A stretch of 58,689 nucleotides of DNA from Rodentolepis nana (lineage: Eukaryota > Platyhelminthes > Cestoda > Cyclophyllidea > Hymenolepididae): NCBI GenBank assembly GCA_900617975.1, contig UZAE01012045.1, positions 1 through 58,689 of the forward strand, given 5' to 3'. A program made the translations under genes and the position numbers. The notes beneath the pieces are model-generated. The model was not told the DNA's origin. It saw only the letters and a program-made list of their open reading frames with translations, and made no database searches. Below are positions 12,300 through 24,100 of the stretch, piece after piece; the stretch's first letter is position 1, and every line of letters starts with the position of its first letter.

Positions 12300-12535
12300 G
12301 CTGGCAGCTGACTTCAAACTACCATGACCTGACTGTATGTCATTTTTCGCCAATACCATAGCACTCATCTTACCTTTTCTCTGCCTTTGTGTCTGCCTGT
12401 CTGTCTATTTCACCTGGGAATTACTTTTTCGCCTCCCCTCCCCAAACTTTTAGTGACTTAGTATGTTCCTCCTCTCTGTGAAACCCGAAGTCAGCTAAAG
12501 GACTAATGATAACTATTCAAAACGCCTGCCTTTTG
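12300..12535 (-). repeat. Dispersed repeat copy 1 (3'-truncated)
   Basis: Read on the minus strand this matches the copy at 13460-13771: GGCAGGCGTTTTGA, then a stretch ending in AGTTATCATTAGTCC, a TTCACAGAG-containing segment, a CAGACAGGCAGACACAAAGG tract, and ACATACAG..GTAGTTTGAAGTCAG. Similarity ends just after the module-A segment, so the module with CACGTG and the splice-donor-like site is missing. Confidence 0.8.
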
Positions 12536-13459
12536 GCATACTTAAATAAGTATCTCTTGAAGAGTGATTAAATCGATGCACATATCTAAATTGGGCACGT
12601 TTCAAAACTCAAAGTCCACTATTTGTCCACTAGGTTACAGTGACTATTTTTTCAACCTAACATGATTTGTCTAATTACTTGAGTTATTTTTTTCCTTCAA
12701 TAGATTGAGGTGAATAAATGATCTTTCATTTTATTTTGCCTGTGACATGGAGTAGCAAACCAAGTTGAGTCTTTATCAAGACGAGCAGAACTTGTTCCAT
12801 TTTTATTACTACGGCCAAATCACGAGTTTGATACAGACTAATGTTCATTCTGTGACACAGTTATTAACCACTTTAGTAATTCCTGTGAGTTTCTAATTGG
12901 TATATCTTCTTTTTCCCTACGCTAATTATCATTAGTTAATACCTACTTGACATAACGAGCAAAGTACTTTTATTTTACAAAGCACTAAGAAACAAACAAG
13001 GAAACTGATCATGAAAATTAACCCCAGAACATGGACAGCATTTCATACACATTGGCTGATGAATATATATACTTCAAATTTTAATTCTCCAGTGCAGAGC
13101 GAAAAGCTAACCTTTAATGTTCCAGTGTATAAATTTTGGAAATGTCCTTCTTTCATTGATTTTGCCAATGTTTACGCCACCCAGAGTTTGATGATCAGTT
13201 TAATAGTTTAGAGGGTGCAAAAAAACGAAATGATCTTCGACATTAATAAAGCTTCTCTATTAGCCTCATTCAATAGCTAATGGCAGTGGAACGCATTCTG
13301 TAAATAAAGTTCTCATAAACTTCAATGGTATAGACACGATCACATCACAGACACCTCGGAAAAATCAAGACATAGAAAGTATACTTTTGAAAATTTGGAG
13401 GCTTTAACTCATTTGAGGAATATGAACAACTTATAGCCCCCAGAAATCATATATTTATA
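12536..13459. other. Spacer between two inverted repeat copies
   Basis: About 920 bases of AT-rich DNA between the 5' ends of two oppositely oriented repeat copies. No coding region, terminal inverted repeat or transposase fragment is evident. A 66-codon open frame at 13011-13211 has no recognisable content. Confidence 0.4.
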
Positions 13460-13771
13460 TCAAATGACAGGCGTTTTGATAGTTATCATTAGTCCTTTTG
13501 TTAACTTCAGGCTTCACAGAGGGGAGGAGAAGGAGCATCAAAGGGAAAAAAGTCTAGGGGGGGGGGACAGAAGAGTGATTCAAAAATGTAAAAGGGACAG
13601 ACACAAAGGTAGAAAAAGGTAAGATGAGTACTGTAAAGGGGTCGAATATGACATACAGTGGGGCAGAGGTAGTTTGAAGTCAAAAGTCAACTGTCAGTTA
13701 ATAGACTTTTTTGCCGTATGAGTATACGTAGCTCAGGGTGCACCACGTGGAGGTAAGTTTATCGCACACCC
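13460..13771 (+). repeat. Dispersed repeat copy 2 (full length, about 310 bp)
   Basis: This copy shows the whole unit. It starts at TCAAATGACAGGCG, continues through a TTCACAGAGGGG segment, a G-run with ACAGAAGAGTG, GACAGACACAAAGG, ACATACAGTGGGG, GTAGTTTGAAGTCA, ATAGACTTTTTTGCCGTATG and GTGCACCACGTGGAGG, and ends near ATCGCACACCC. It has no reading frame, no inverted termini and no obvious target-site duplication. The class is undetermined: SINE-like or another non-autonomous element. It is head-to-head with copy 1 and shares diagnostic variants with it (GTTATCATTAGTCC), so those two are close relatives. Confidence 0.85.
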
Positions 13772-14844
13772 TAGAATTCATATATAAAGCAAGGTTTTCA
13801 CCTATTCGGCCTCATTTTCAGCCTCAATGTAGGTTATTTTCCTAGTGAAACTTCCAGACATTGTCAGGGACAATAATAGTAATAATAATCCAAAAGAAAA
13901 GTAACACATCAGCAGTCGATTAGCTTTAAAATAATAGAGACCACTGTGTTTGCCCCGAAATTGTACGAAGGAAGTGTTTGGAACAGATATTTAAGGTGAG
14001 GTAAGTTGCAGGTGTGTGGTCGCTTCAATTATTTACTTAATAATTTAAAGTGTTTAATTTTTAAAAATTCTGTTTAACATCATGGCATGCCTTTTCCTCA
14101 ATACTCCAAACATTGTCTTTATCTACAACTTGACCACATTCCAGTGATGGAAGAAAACACGTTGATTAAAAGCCGTCTTAGAGACATCGCAATTTGTCAA
14201 TTTGAGGTTAGAATAGAGATAAGAGTGTGTTAACATGTGTTGTCAAAATTGGTGCCTATTAAAGTAAGCCAAATCTCACAGCGTTGCTACTATCTTACTT
14301 TAATTGGATATCAAAGTCCACAAATCAAGCCTTCGTTCGTTATCCAATATTCATTGAAACTGTGTCCTACTGCATATTTAGAAAGCCCCTAACTAGCGCG
14401 ATATCGAGCAATTGAAATTCTTATTTTAACACCTATGCATATTTCATTATTGGTCAATAACAAACACCGTTTTCATAATAACGCGATTATAATCATTAAA
14501 ACAAGCACAATTATTAGCCACATTAAATGAAAGTGAAATTAAAATTTGGAAATCCTTAAATTAATTTGCATTTATTTGAACCCTCAAAAGGGTGGCTTCA
14601 AAATTAGCTCAGTCACTCATAATCGTGTAAAATAGTAATCAGAAAAATGGTAATGTTTTTTTTCCGCACAGCATAACAAGACGTCAAAAGAAAAGAGATA
14701 AGGTGGACGCAACAACATTTCCAATTAAAAGAGTGGGCAAGGGATGAGGAAGAGTGGAGGTTGGGACAAGTTAGCAGTGATGATAGTGGAATGAAAAGAC
14801 ATTACTCTGCATCTTAGGAGAGCCAATTCGACTTTCTTCTCACT
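13772..14844. other. Intergenic, 3' flank of plastin B
   Basis: AT-rich non-coding DNA that should contain the plastin B 3' UTR. The only recognised signal is the AATAAA at 14571-14576, listed separately. Confidence 0.4.
14571..14576 (-). terminator. Candidate poly(A) signal AATAAA for plastin B
   Basis: AATAAA on the minus strand, about 270 bases past the plastin B stop codon. The distance is plausible for a 3' UTR, but the hexamer is common in such AT-rich DNA. Confidence 0.35.
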
Positions 14845-17800
14845 TCACGAAAGTGAGGCCGGTGTAACAACCTGGACTTGATAAGAAAGGACAATAAGAC
14901 AGGCGAAGATGGTCATAATCATCTTCTGATTGCAAGTACAGATATGCTCAGGCAGAGCATAGACTCGAGCTCCGGCTTTCCGGCATGAGGAAAGAGCATA
15001 GACAGCGTTGGAGAAATTGTCATCTGTGAGCATATTTCTCGACACACCCATTGGAACTATGCTCTCAAGAACTGCCACTATTGGTCGGGAGTTAGCCAGG
15101 GATTGATCGCGGAACGAGCTTATAGTCGGTTCACTCATGCTCTTCAAACGCTCGTTTGCCCAGCTCACAATGTAAGAATCTTCTATTTTAGCAGTACTTC
15201 CTCCACCACTTGCCTAAAACAGATTTGATCTCTTTTAGCGAAATAAATTTAATAAAACGATTGGGATAGGGGGTGCTTAGAAGTAGGGTATTGCCAAAGT
15301 TGTTACACTGGTATTCAAAGCACAATAAGAGTTGGTATATTTTCTAGGTACATTGAGGAAGTATAAAGGGCTGATGTTTCATATATGGGACCGATTCGTT
15401 TACCTTAATACTGCCTCTTCGTGTCAGAGATTACCAACGCATAGAACTTAAATACAATTATGGTCTAGATTTAGCCCACACCTAGGAGTATTTTACGGTA
15501 TCTTCGTCTCCAAGCTTGTTAAATAGGGGTAATGTTCTTATTCACCATTCAAACTTTCTGGTTCGCTTTTAAAAATGTGCGATGGAGACAAACGAAAAAG
15601 CTGAAAAGCCTTACCTGTATAAGGAGTTTATGAGTGTATGCTCTCATTAACTGGAAGCAAAGACCAAGAATCTGTTTGGTGGCACCTTCTCGAATATCCT
15701 CACCGCTGATATTGACAATCTTGATTCCGAGAACCTTGGCATATTCAATGACCAGAACGCAATTGGACTGCATTTGAAAAATGGCCCTCTTTGGGTCAAA
15801 GGTCTTTGTCACTTTCTTCCAATCTACTGTGCCAGGTTGGATAATATCAATTAGCTGAAGAAGAACAAGACCATCATTGAGATTTCCGTAGAGGTTGCTG
15901 ACAATTGGAGTAACACCCATGGAGTTCATCCAGTTTCGGTAGGTCTTCTCTTCTAGTGTTTCCGGTTGAATGTTCAATTCTCCTGGTGGTTCCATGCCTG
16001 GATACATGTTGAAGAGCGTAGCAACGAAACCGAGATTGAGTTTATCACTATGGCTTCCTGGTTTAGCAGTGTATATATCTTCAGGAACAAGCAACGTTCC
16101 TGCATCGAGAATTTTTGCGTTCTCCATAACCATCTGAGCTCGTTTTTCTAGTGATGTTTCTTCTAATATAAGTTTAGAACTGATTAATCTGGACCGAAGC
16201 TCCAATGGAGTGATCTGTTCCATAAGAAGAGCGTAGATTTCTGAATCACAGATGTCACTAGTGAAGTTTGTTAGCCTTCGATTACTATTAGCATTCATTA
16301 AGTGGAAGTTAACCCATCTCATGAGTAATTCTTCTGGTTTGAGATTGGCCAATTGTTCCAGTGTCTCACCAGGTAAGAGCAGAGAAGCCAACTCACTGTG
16401 CTGAGCTAGAGTAATAGTATCAACAATAGCCTTGCGAATTAATTGCCAAATGAGACCGCAAACAATGTGCCTTCGGCAACCAGATATATCCTCTGGACCA
16501 ATGTTCACCATGCAACAACCAATTGCTGCAGCTGAATTCACAACCAAAGTAAGGTTCTCATTTATCTAAAAAAGAAATGATGGAATTCTTAATAGATTTT
16601 GCCAAAATTCTAACGACTCTATATGAATGCATTTATCAAACACGTAGCAAGTATGCATCATACTTAACTATACGCTCATAAGATAGCTAACTGAATAGTT
16701 AACGGTTCAAAAAACACATATGATGACTATTTGGTGGGAGAATAATGGAACACCCACATACCTTAAAGATAGCTTTGAGAGATTCTCCCTTTTCAAGAGT
16801 TCGATCATCGATTGTGTTAGGTACAGCAACGTTGATCATCTTTGCCAGAATGATGCCGTTCTTGCATCTCTCGTAGAGTTCACCATCATTCTCAGGATTA
16901 ATAGGGATAAGGTTCAAGGCTACGCAGTCTTTGTCTCCGGCGAGATGTTTATTGATCCAATTGGAGAAAGCCTTTTCCTCGGATTTTGTCACGGTGTGTT
17001 TTCCACCCAAGTCCGTGTCGTATGTCTGTTAAAGTGATAAACAAAATGATGGGTGATTCAATTTTATTTCCTTGTGATAGTGGATTTTCTCAAGTGCCAC
17101 AAACGCCCCCAAAAAACTCCATTTCCTTAAGTTGAAATTCAAGTATATTAGCGCAACTATGTCCATTTTATTGCTCCCGAGTAATTTACTTCAATGTCAG
17201 TCCAGAAATCACCTAATAGTGTAAAAACCCGCATGCTGCAACACTTTGCTACTGGAATGGTAGTTGATTTGGACAAAATCGGGGTTTAAAATCTGACAAG
17301 GATGTTCTAAATTCTCGAAATTAGAGTCATTTTGGCAGCTAATCTTTTTAACTTACTAAGCTTGAATAAGGTATTTAAAGATGTGATTTAGAAATGATCT
17401 CGACCAAAGCAGGCCTTTGTTTACAACAAAAGCTGTGTTTATAAGGTATCTGTCCTATCATCTGTTCTTAACCGGTCAACGCTAACAAAGGAGGTTTTAA
17501 AAATACCGATGAAGTCAAAGTACTATCACGTCAATTATTGTAATAAAATATCAATTACTGAAATGTATAATGAATTTATTAAAATGATGAATTAGTTGTC
17601 ATCATTAGTGTAAATTATAAATCATAATGAAAATATATAACAAAATTTGTGTATGCTTTAATTAATACCCCCTAATTTTAGAAATTTAAAAAAATGTTTA
17701 AATTATTTTTTTTACCTTGGCTTCCTGAATGCCTTTGAGAATGGCATCCTTCATAATTTTCTTAGCATCCATTTTCATTGCATTAGCTATTGAGTAGATC

Positions 17801-17997
17801 TGGTAAAGTTCATCAAGATCACAAAAGGAACCAATCTTGTTGCGGGTCGCTTGCATCTCTCGCAGTTCATGTCCAGCTACCGGACATCCGAGTTTTTCCA
17901 AAGCATTGCGTATCTGATCTGCTGGAATAGATCCAGTGCGTTGAAGGTCTGGAAAGGCGGTATAAAGATCACCCAGTTGTTCATCGTCAAAACTCAT
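14845..17997 (-). CDS. Plastin/fimbrin, paralogue B (621 aa)
   Basis: Actin-bundling protein with four CH domains. Four exons, complement(14845-15213, 15615-16565, 16762-17025, 17716-17997), join in phase 0 to give 621 residues, a full-length plastin. The N-terminus (MSFDDEQLGDLYTAFPDLQR) carries one degenerate EF-hand loop, DLQRTGSIPADQ, which keeps the loop glycine but lacks the final Glu. CH1 includes EEKAFSNWINKHL and NAVAVPNTIDDR-like residues (VAVPNTIDDR). CH2 has VVNSAAAIGCCMVNIGPEDI. CH3 begins EKTYRNWMNSMGVTPIV. CH4 has IVSWANERLKSM and ends with ARVYALPEHICTCNQKMIMT. The first two introns sit at the same sites as in paralogue A. The third, between CH3 and CH4, is absent from A. The ATG at 17997 is the first in the exon and gives the expected start for the family. 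Confidence 0.94.
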
Positions 17998-18645
17998 CTT
18001 TGTTCAGTTGATTAAATGTAGGTAAATCGATCTACTTTGCCCTCTCACTCAGTCTCTAACTAACCGTACTTTTCTCTTAGCGATTATAACTCACACCAGC
18101 ACCTTAGACTTCAATAAATATACTGAGTACAAAAGCCAATCACAAAACGCACAGTCTTTGCAAGGGCCTAGTAACCGATACTTTACCGAAACTCCAATGG
18201 CATTGGCTACTTCACAATGCCACTCACTACATTGTTTAATTAGATACGTGTATGATGCCATGAACGCAATATGAGTGGGTGGTATGGAGTGACTCAAATG
18301 AACTTTTTAGTCGGTCAGACAAGTTCAGCATAATAAGACCATGGCTAATATAGGTAAACTTGCTAATGCGAAGTCGGAGTTTATCAATGATCAAACGCAT
18401 TTATTGCCTATTAAACGAATTCAGCTTTGAATTTGGCTAAGAACTAGCAGATTAATTTGATCATTTGAAAATTCTTTTTTTGTTCAATTCGGTTTCCAGA
18501 ATAGCCGCAAATCCAGGTACCAAAATAAAATTGAGTACATGCCTCAAACGCAGGCTTTGCCGCAAAAATGCACAAGGCAGCGACTCTGCAATTTTGGTCA
18601 CATTTAAACAAATATGCAAATTTTACAAATAATTAGTGACATATT

Positions 18646-18906
18646 TCATAGTTCTTTCGTAAAAAAATCATGAAATATATCTGTCAATAAACGTATGCCA
18701 GAAAAATTTACAACTGCTCCTAGGCAGCAGGTCAAGAAAAAGGCCAGAAGCTGGCATGAGGCGACTCCACAACAGCAATCCTGGGAACTGTGAGTTAGCC
18801 TTCTTGAAACAAGGTTGTAAATTAAAATAAAAGAGCTAAGTATCATTCCGACAAAGGAAATGAGGTAATCACACGGGCAACGGTAAATATTGCCTTGGTA
18901 TTTCAT
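18646..18906 (-). CDS. Candidate small two-helix membrane protein (86 aa), doubtful
   Basis: Open frame beginning MKYQGNIYRCPCDY. It has two hydrophobic stretches long enough to span a membrane (about residues 15-33 and 50-67), separated by a charged Cys-rich loop (SRRLTHSSQDCCCG), and ends FHDFFTKEL. An in-frame stop lies 27 bases upstream of the ATG. I recognise no family. The frame could be a single-exon gene or the last exon of one, but chance hydrophobic frames are common in AT-rich DNA. Confidence 0.25.
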   Translation of the reverse strand: MKYQGNIYRCPCDYLISFVGMILSSFILIYNLVSRRLTHSSQDCCCGVASCQLLAFFLTCCLGAVVNFSGIRLLTDIFHDFFTKEL

Positions 18907-20042
18907 TGGCCGACATAGGGTGTGGCAGCATTACTATATTATAGTGAATTTAATTAACTTGAAAGGTATTTTTAGCTGGTTTAGGCGAAGCTGAAATTTA
19001 GGGACAAGTTATTAGAGAATTTGTTCGCACTCTCTGGGTTTCTGCTAAGGAGGAAGAAGAATTCATTAGCTATTGTCTTATTAACTTTTATCAACACTCA
19101 CTAATTACAAAATATGATTTAGAAGGTAAAATCGTGAATACCTGGATATGAGATTAATAGGATCTGTTTAAGACCCTGATTCAAACTTCTTTTAAGAAAT
19201 TAATTAATGTTAACTTCAAAGCTCAATTCCGGATGTAGAAATTGACTTCTCTAGGCCTTCGAATTATTAAAAACTGTCATTATTTTAAATTTAATTTTGA
19301 TAGGTTAGAACTGTTGGTTTTCGCATATAATATGAGATTTTTTACATAACTTCGTTTTCATATTAACGAACTCAATTGCTTTCGTCCTTTGATTAAAATC
19401 ATGTTCATTTTATTGCTGTAAGGATTGAACTACTTTCCACTATGCCACATCTAACTTTGCAGAAGCTATCAGTTTCATTTAAAAAACGAGGATTTAGTAA
19501 ACATTACTTGAAGATTTCATATGCACGTAATGAATAATTCTTATTCAATAACCAATGACTCTCTACTTGCCACGAATTAGTAACCTGCTTGGTTAACCAG
19601 AACTTAGGTATGATTTGTAAAATCGCTTTTCTTCAGCCCTCCGCAGGTATACTACTGGCAAATCCTCAGGGCCCCTTGGAATAAAAAATGAACCATTAGT
19701 TAGTACAGTTAGGACTTTAATAATCCTAATGTCAGAAGCTGCTTTAATACTTTTAGTAACTTCGTAGTGGGCTTACGCTTTTTAACTTTCTAAGTAAGGT
19801 AATACCATTTGGATATTTATGCTCACTGATACTTACCGCACACAATCCACTTTTTACGGATCACCTTTCAAGTACAAAGTATCAAATGTGGGCTCTGTGA
19901 GAATCAGTCATATGTGTTTAGCGATGACTAAATCTTACATCGTTACACATGCATCCTGCAACAAAAAGTGGAGAAAAAAATTACCAGAACCAAAAATTTA
20001 TTTGCACATTAAAGAACAAGTAGAATCTGACGACGTTTTTTA

Positions 20043-20237
20043 TTAGGAAAATATAGCTGTTTGCAATGATCGAGTTGTGATTGGTTGTTCTATGGCCTCA
20101 GCTTTCGTCACATGACGACCTTCCCATGAGATACACTGATCTGAATTGTGACTTTCCTCTGTCATCATATGTCTCCTTTGCTTATCCAGACGGTTGTAGT
20201 GGGCACGGTAAAACTCATCGCGATTTAGATAAGACAT
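20043..20237 (-). CDS. Candidate small hydrophilic protein (64 aa), doubtful
   Basis: Open frame from ATG at 20237, beginning MSYLNRDEFYRAHYNRLDKQ. It is rich in Arg, His, Glu and Gln, which is more protein-like than the random frames nearby. Its TAA stop overlaps an AATAAA hexamer (minus strand, 20039-20044), an arrangement seen in very compact genes but also possible by chance. There is no recognised family. It lies downstream of the long MTUS-like gene on the same strand. Confidence 0.3.
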   Translation of the reverse strand: MSYLNRDEFYRAHYNRLDKQRRHMMTEESHNSDQCISWEGRHVTKAEAIEQPITTRSLQTAIFS

Positions 20238-21079
20238 GTTCCTTTCAGGATATTCTTATATATTTTTACACCCAATAAGTCATTAATATATATGGAAGCG
20301 CCCTGTTCGTTCGACTTTAAATTTGAAAGCGATTAGATAACGATTACTTCCGATTTCAATTTTCCTAATCCTGCTCTTTAAAAACCATAACTAATGAACG
20401 TGCCTTACAGCTGAAGAAAAGCTGTGCCTGAATTGTACATTTTATTGAATAAGTTGTGGATGATCAATTGTTCTGGTGAGTTTACTATTGACTAATAAGT
20501 TCACTTTCTTCTCTTTAGTGTACCCAAATTTGGACTATTTTAAACAACTTAAGTTCAAATTGATTTAACTTTTTTTAGATGGGTGTGATACTGCCTCACA
20601 TTTTTCTTATCATAGTTGGTGTATTTTATGCCATTCTAAGCGTTAGAATCAGATCAGACGCATGAAAATTCTTCCATTTCAAAGACTCCTTTTCTACCTA
20701 ATTTCTCTGTTCATTTACCCGTAGTCTTTCAAATTGCGAGTCCTTTAAATTTGTAATACTTCTATAAGGCGTTTGAATTTAGAGAGAAATTTGTCTGTGA
20801 ATGTATCTACCGTGAATATATGCCGTGATTTTTGATTCCCAAACCACTCCATATTTGAGAAAGCTCCGTATGCTCCAGAACTTAGGCATTAATGAGTGCA
20901 AAAACCCAGTATGATTCCATAAGCTTGATTTACTTTTCCTCTTTGTTTTAGACACCCTTTTCACCACGAAAAAATAAAGAAATGTCAACTCACAAATGCC
21001 ACCACTTTAATAATCTGTCATATATAATGGGGTCAACATAAAATTCGTGTGATTCGTCCAACAAATGTTCAAATACGTG

Positions 21080-21085
21080 TTTATT
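21080..21085 (-). terminator. Poly(A) signal AATAAA for the MTUS-like gene
   Basis: AATAAA on the minus strand, about 70 bases after the stop codon of the 14-exon gene. The position suits a short 3' UTR. Confidence 0.55.
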
Positions 21086-21155
21086 TACAGGGTTACGATA
21101 AGGAGATATGTAAAATATGGCGAGAACAGAACAGAGAGTAAAATTGTTATTAAGC

Positions 21156-24100
21156 TCAACGCTGAAGTTCATCTGCGGTAGCCAGTGTACGTCTTTTGGT
21201 CCGATCGTGCATGAGGCCTCGACGCACCCGTCTTGAACTCGTGGCAGGTCGGCTGTCCAAGGCGATGAAGGAGCCTGCTGGAAAGTGGTCTTCTGCTTCA
21301 GTTATGGAAGATTCAAGAGTTTCAGAGACCGGTCGAGATCCACGTCCAATTGCTGAATTGCTACTAGTAACTCGAGCATCAGAGTAAACAGATCTGTAAA
21401 GCAAATAGAAAAGTAAGCAGAGTTTAAAACAAATATTTCACACCAACGTATATTAAGCTATATAGATTACACAGGCGTTATAACACAAGAATTCACCTAG
21501 GGTGAACTTCAGGGTACTCCACTGCTTTAAAATGGCCTCTCTACTTACTCACGGATGTTAGAATAAACAAATAAGTGCAATCGATGTGAGCAAGCACGCA
21601 ATTAAAGGATTAAGCTCTCAATATCGGCGTAGTAAACTCATGCAAAAGCTCAGGAATTGAACGAAGCGAATAGAACTTCGAAACAAATAAATATTAAGAA
21701 ATTAATCAGATCCATTTCGAAAATATGGTCCCAAAACGATGCTATCAAAATCTAAAGCAAGATTGATGACACCAAGACTTAATCATACAGCCCAATTTGA
21801 CCCTCCTTTCCCCATTTTAAGCACTGCCAAAGTATTTCCTCAATTTGTACATTTTTCAAGGCGTTGCCAATTTCTAACATAGATTTGTACGAGTCAGAAT
21901 ATACAAAACAAACGTTTTATTACTAAGTTTGTGTACATTAAGCAATTACAGCAGATTTATAGCTTCCAAATCTAACATTCGTGAGAACATAGAATGCGAA
22001 ATAGAACTTTATCTTCAGCTCAAAAGCAAGAACGTATCAGTAAAATTTCAAATTGTTTACATAAATGGGTTAGCAAATGACATTAATGGCTGAATAAATC
22101 AGTTGGAAAATACGGAAATTTACGCCGTCTACAATATTAAAAGTATTTGAAGGTAACACGAATAACTAATTATTGAAAACTGATGCAAAGTATTTTCATG
22201 TTCATATGGCTTCACAATTTCTCGACCTTAAAAGATGCGAACTTAGCAAAATTTAGCATTACTAGACAATCAGGAAGGGTAAAAGATTTATGAAACCCTG
22301 TATAAAATTGAATTGAAAAACCTTTTTTATACCCAGAGTCTATTAGTTAAATTCCTCGCAAAGTGAGTTTATGACTAGTGTGGAAAGAGTGGAGCACGTT
22401 ACTAGGAGTAGAATGTTCTAGATACATACCTGTTCATATAAAGTGATTCAGTCATGGAAGCACTTTCATCTTCGCTTGCATTTGCAGCATTAATCTGCTC
22501 AATCCTATGATGAGCATCGAGTAGCTTGAAACGAAGTGATTCACACTCCATCTTTAACTTCTTTTTCTCCTTTATCTCCTTGTCAAGATTGTGGAACACG
22601 CCTTGATATCTGTCTTGGAGTTGCCTATGAAGGATAAAACATTGTTACTTAAATTAATTTAAGTAGCACTCGTAATATAAGTAAACGGCTTTAAACAAAA
22701 TGCAAGTCAGTTTGTGTCACTATAAACCCATTAAATGAAGAATTTTCTCAATACTAAGATCTGTTTGAACAACAACGCAAACTCATGAAGAAGCGAGACA
22801 TTCACAGAACTATGAAGATAATTAAAATGGGTACCATATCAGAGGGCAACATAAACCCTTTAATTTCCAAATTAACAAATTATTAAGAGTTTGGAATATC
22901 TTTCAAGTCTTCCTCTCATCAATAAAAAGAACAATACGTAAACGCAGATATTCACAGAAACTTCATAAATCTACGCCACCTTCAACGTACAGCACAATGG
23001 GGCATTTGTCGCCATTCTCGTAGGTCATGCAAGAGACCACGGGTTCGGCTCCAATTGGCGTACACATCCAGTGATCGGAATGGACAATCCCATTGGTTAA
23101 GAGTGACAAAGGTTGAGTTCCTCGCTAAGAGGACAGCAAGATGCACCTATACTCAAGATGAGCACTGGAAAATGACTTCCTAAATAGACTTGGGAGTTTT
23201 CGGCATTGCAAAACCTTCAATAATCGAATTACTTTTCTTTATTACGGTTGATTTTAATGAAAGAATAAAAAAGGGATTAAGCCATTTCAATTAGTAACAA
23301 ATCATTAGATCATCAAAATGATTGTAGAAATTCACAGCGTACACTTAATGAAAGTTCTAACATGTTCTACCATCTAGCCAGGTGCAAAATATTTTCACAG
23401 ACGTTAGTCAAAAGTTAATCTACTACTAAGTCAAAAATACTATAGTCTTTCCAAGATACAAAAAATTTAACATAAATTGCATATTTATGAGGCTAAGTTG
23501 TTGCCGATTTCGAAAAAAAATGAATGAAAAAAGAACTTATGGAGCTGTTTTTATTTTCATTAATTTTGTCACTGCTAAGCTCTAGATTAATCATAGTTAT
23601 TTTCACTTAGCTATTCGCAACCCAATTATAGTTCTAAACTTAAGCAGTAAAGGCAGTTTAAATAAATTTTAATTTTTTATTCCAAATTTCTAAAAACTTC
23701 GACATCTTATCACTAGTGGAACACATTTGCCACACCATATGGGTATTGTCTCGAATGAGCTTAATATTACTGGCCAATGAATTTAGTTAACCTTGCACTG
23801 GTGTAAATTACTGAATGACAAAACGAAATAGCCATTTATAAAAAGGACCAATTATGCGACGCATGTAAATTCGCAGTAATGTCAACTGAACTTTGCATAG
23901 ACTAGAACTGGGCAGAATGGAGTGGTGTGTTCGAAAAAATGCATAAGGGGGATTTGTCACGAAGTCAAGCCCATTCCTTCTTTAAGCAAAATGTCAGACG
24001 ACCCCCACAGTAGGAATGCGCATTTAATGACAGATTGAAAGGAAAAATACAGCTTTTTACGGTAAGAATTTTGGAACAAAAAAAACAACAAGCTTCACGA

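Larger units (their letters stand above)
17998..21155. other. Intergenic region between plastin B and the MTUS-like gene
   Basis: This should hold the plastin B promoter and the 3' UTR of the long minus-strand gene. Two short minus-strand open frames, 18646-18906 and 20043-20237, are described separately as weak candidates. Nothing else is recognised. Confidence 0.4.

Noticed and set aside
23000..23130. tRNA gene or tRNA-derived SINE (GGTTCGGCTCC and TTGGTTAAGAGTG)
   Set aside because: The T-arm does not pair, the A- and B-like boxes are in the wrong order or spacing, and no acceptor stem can be formed.
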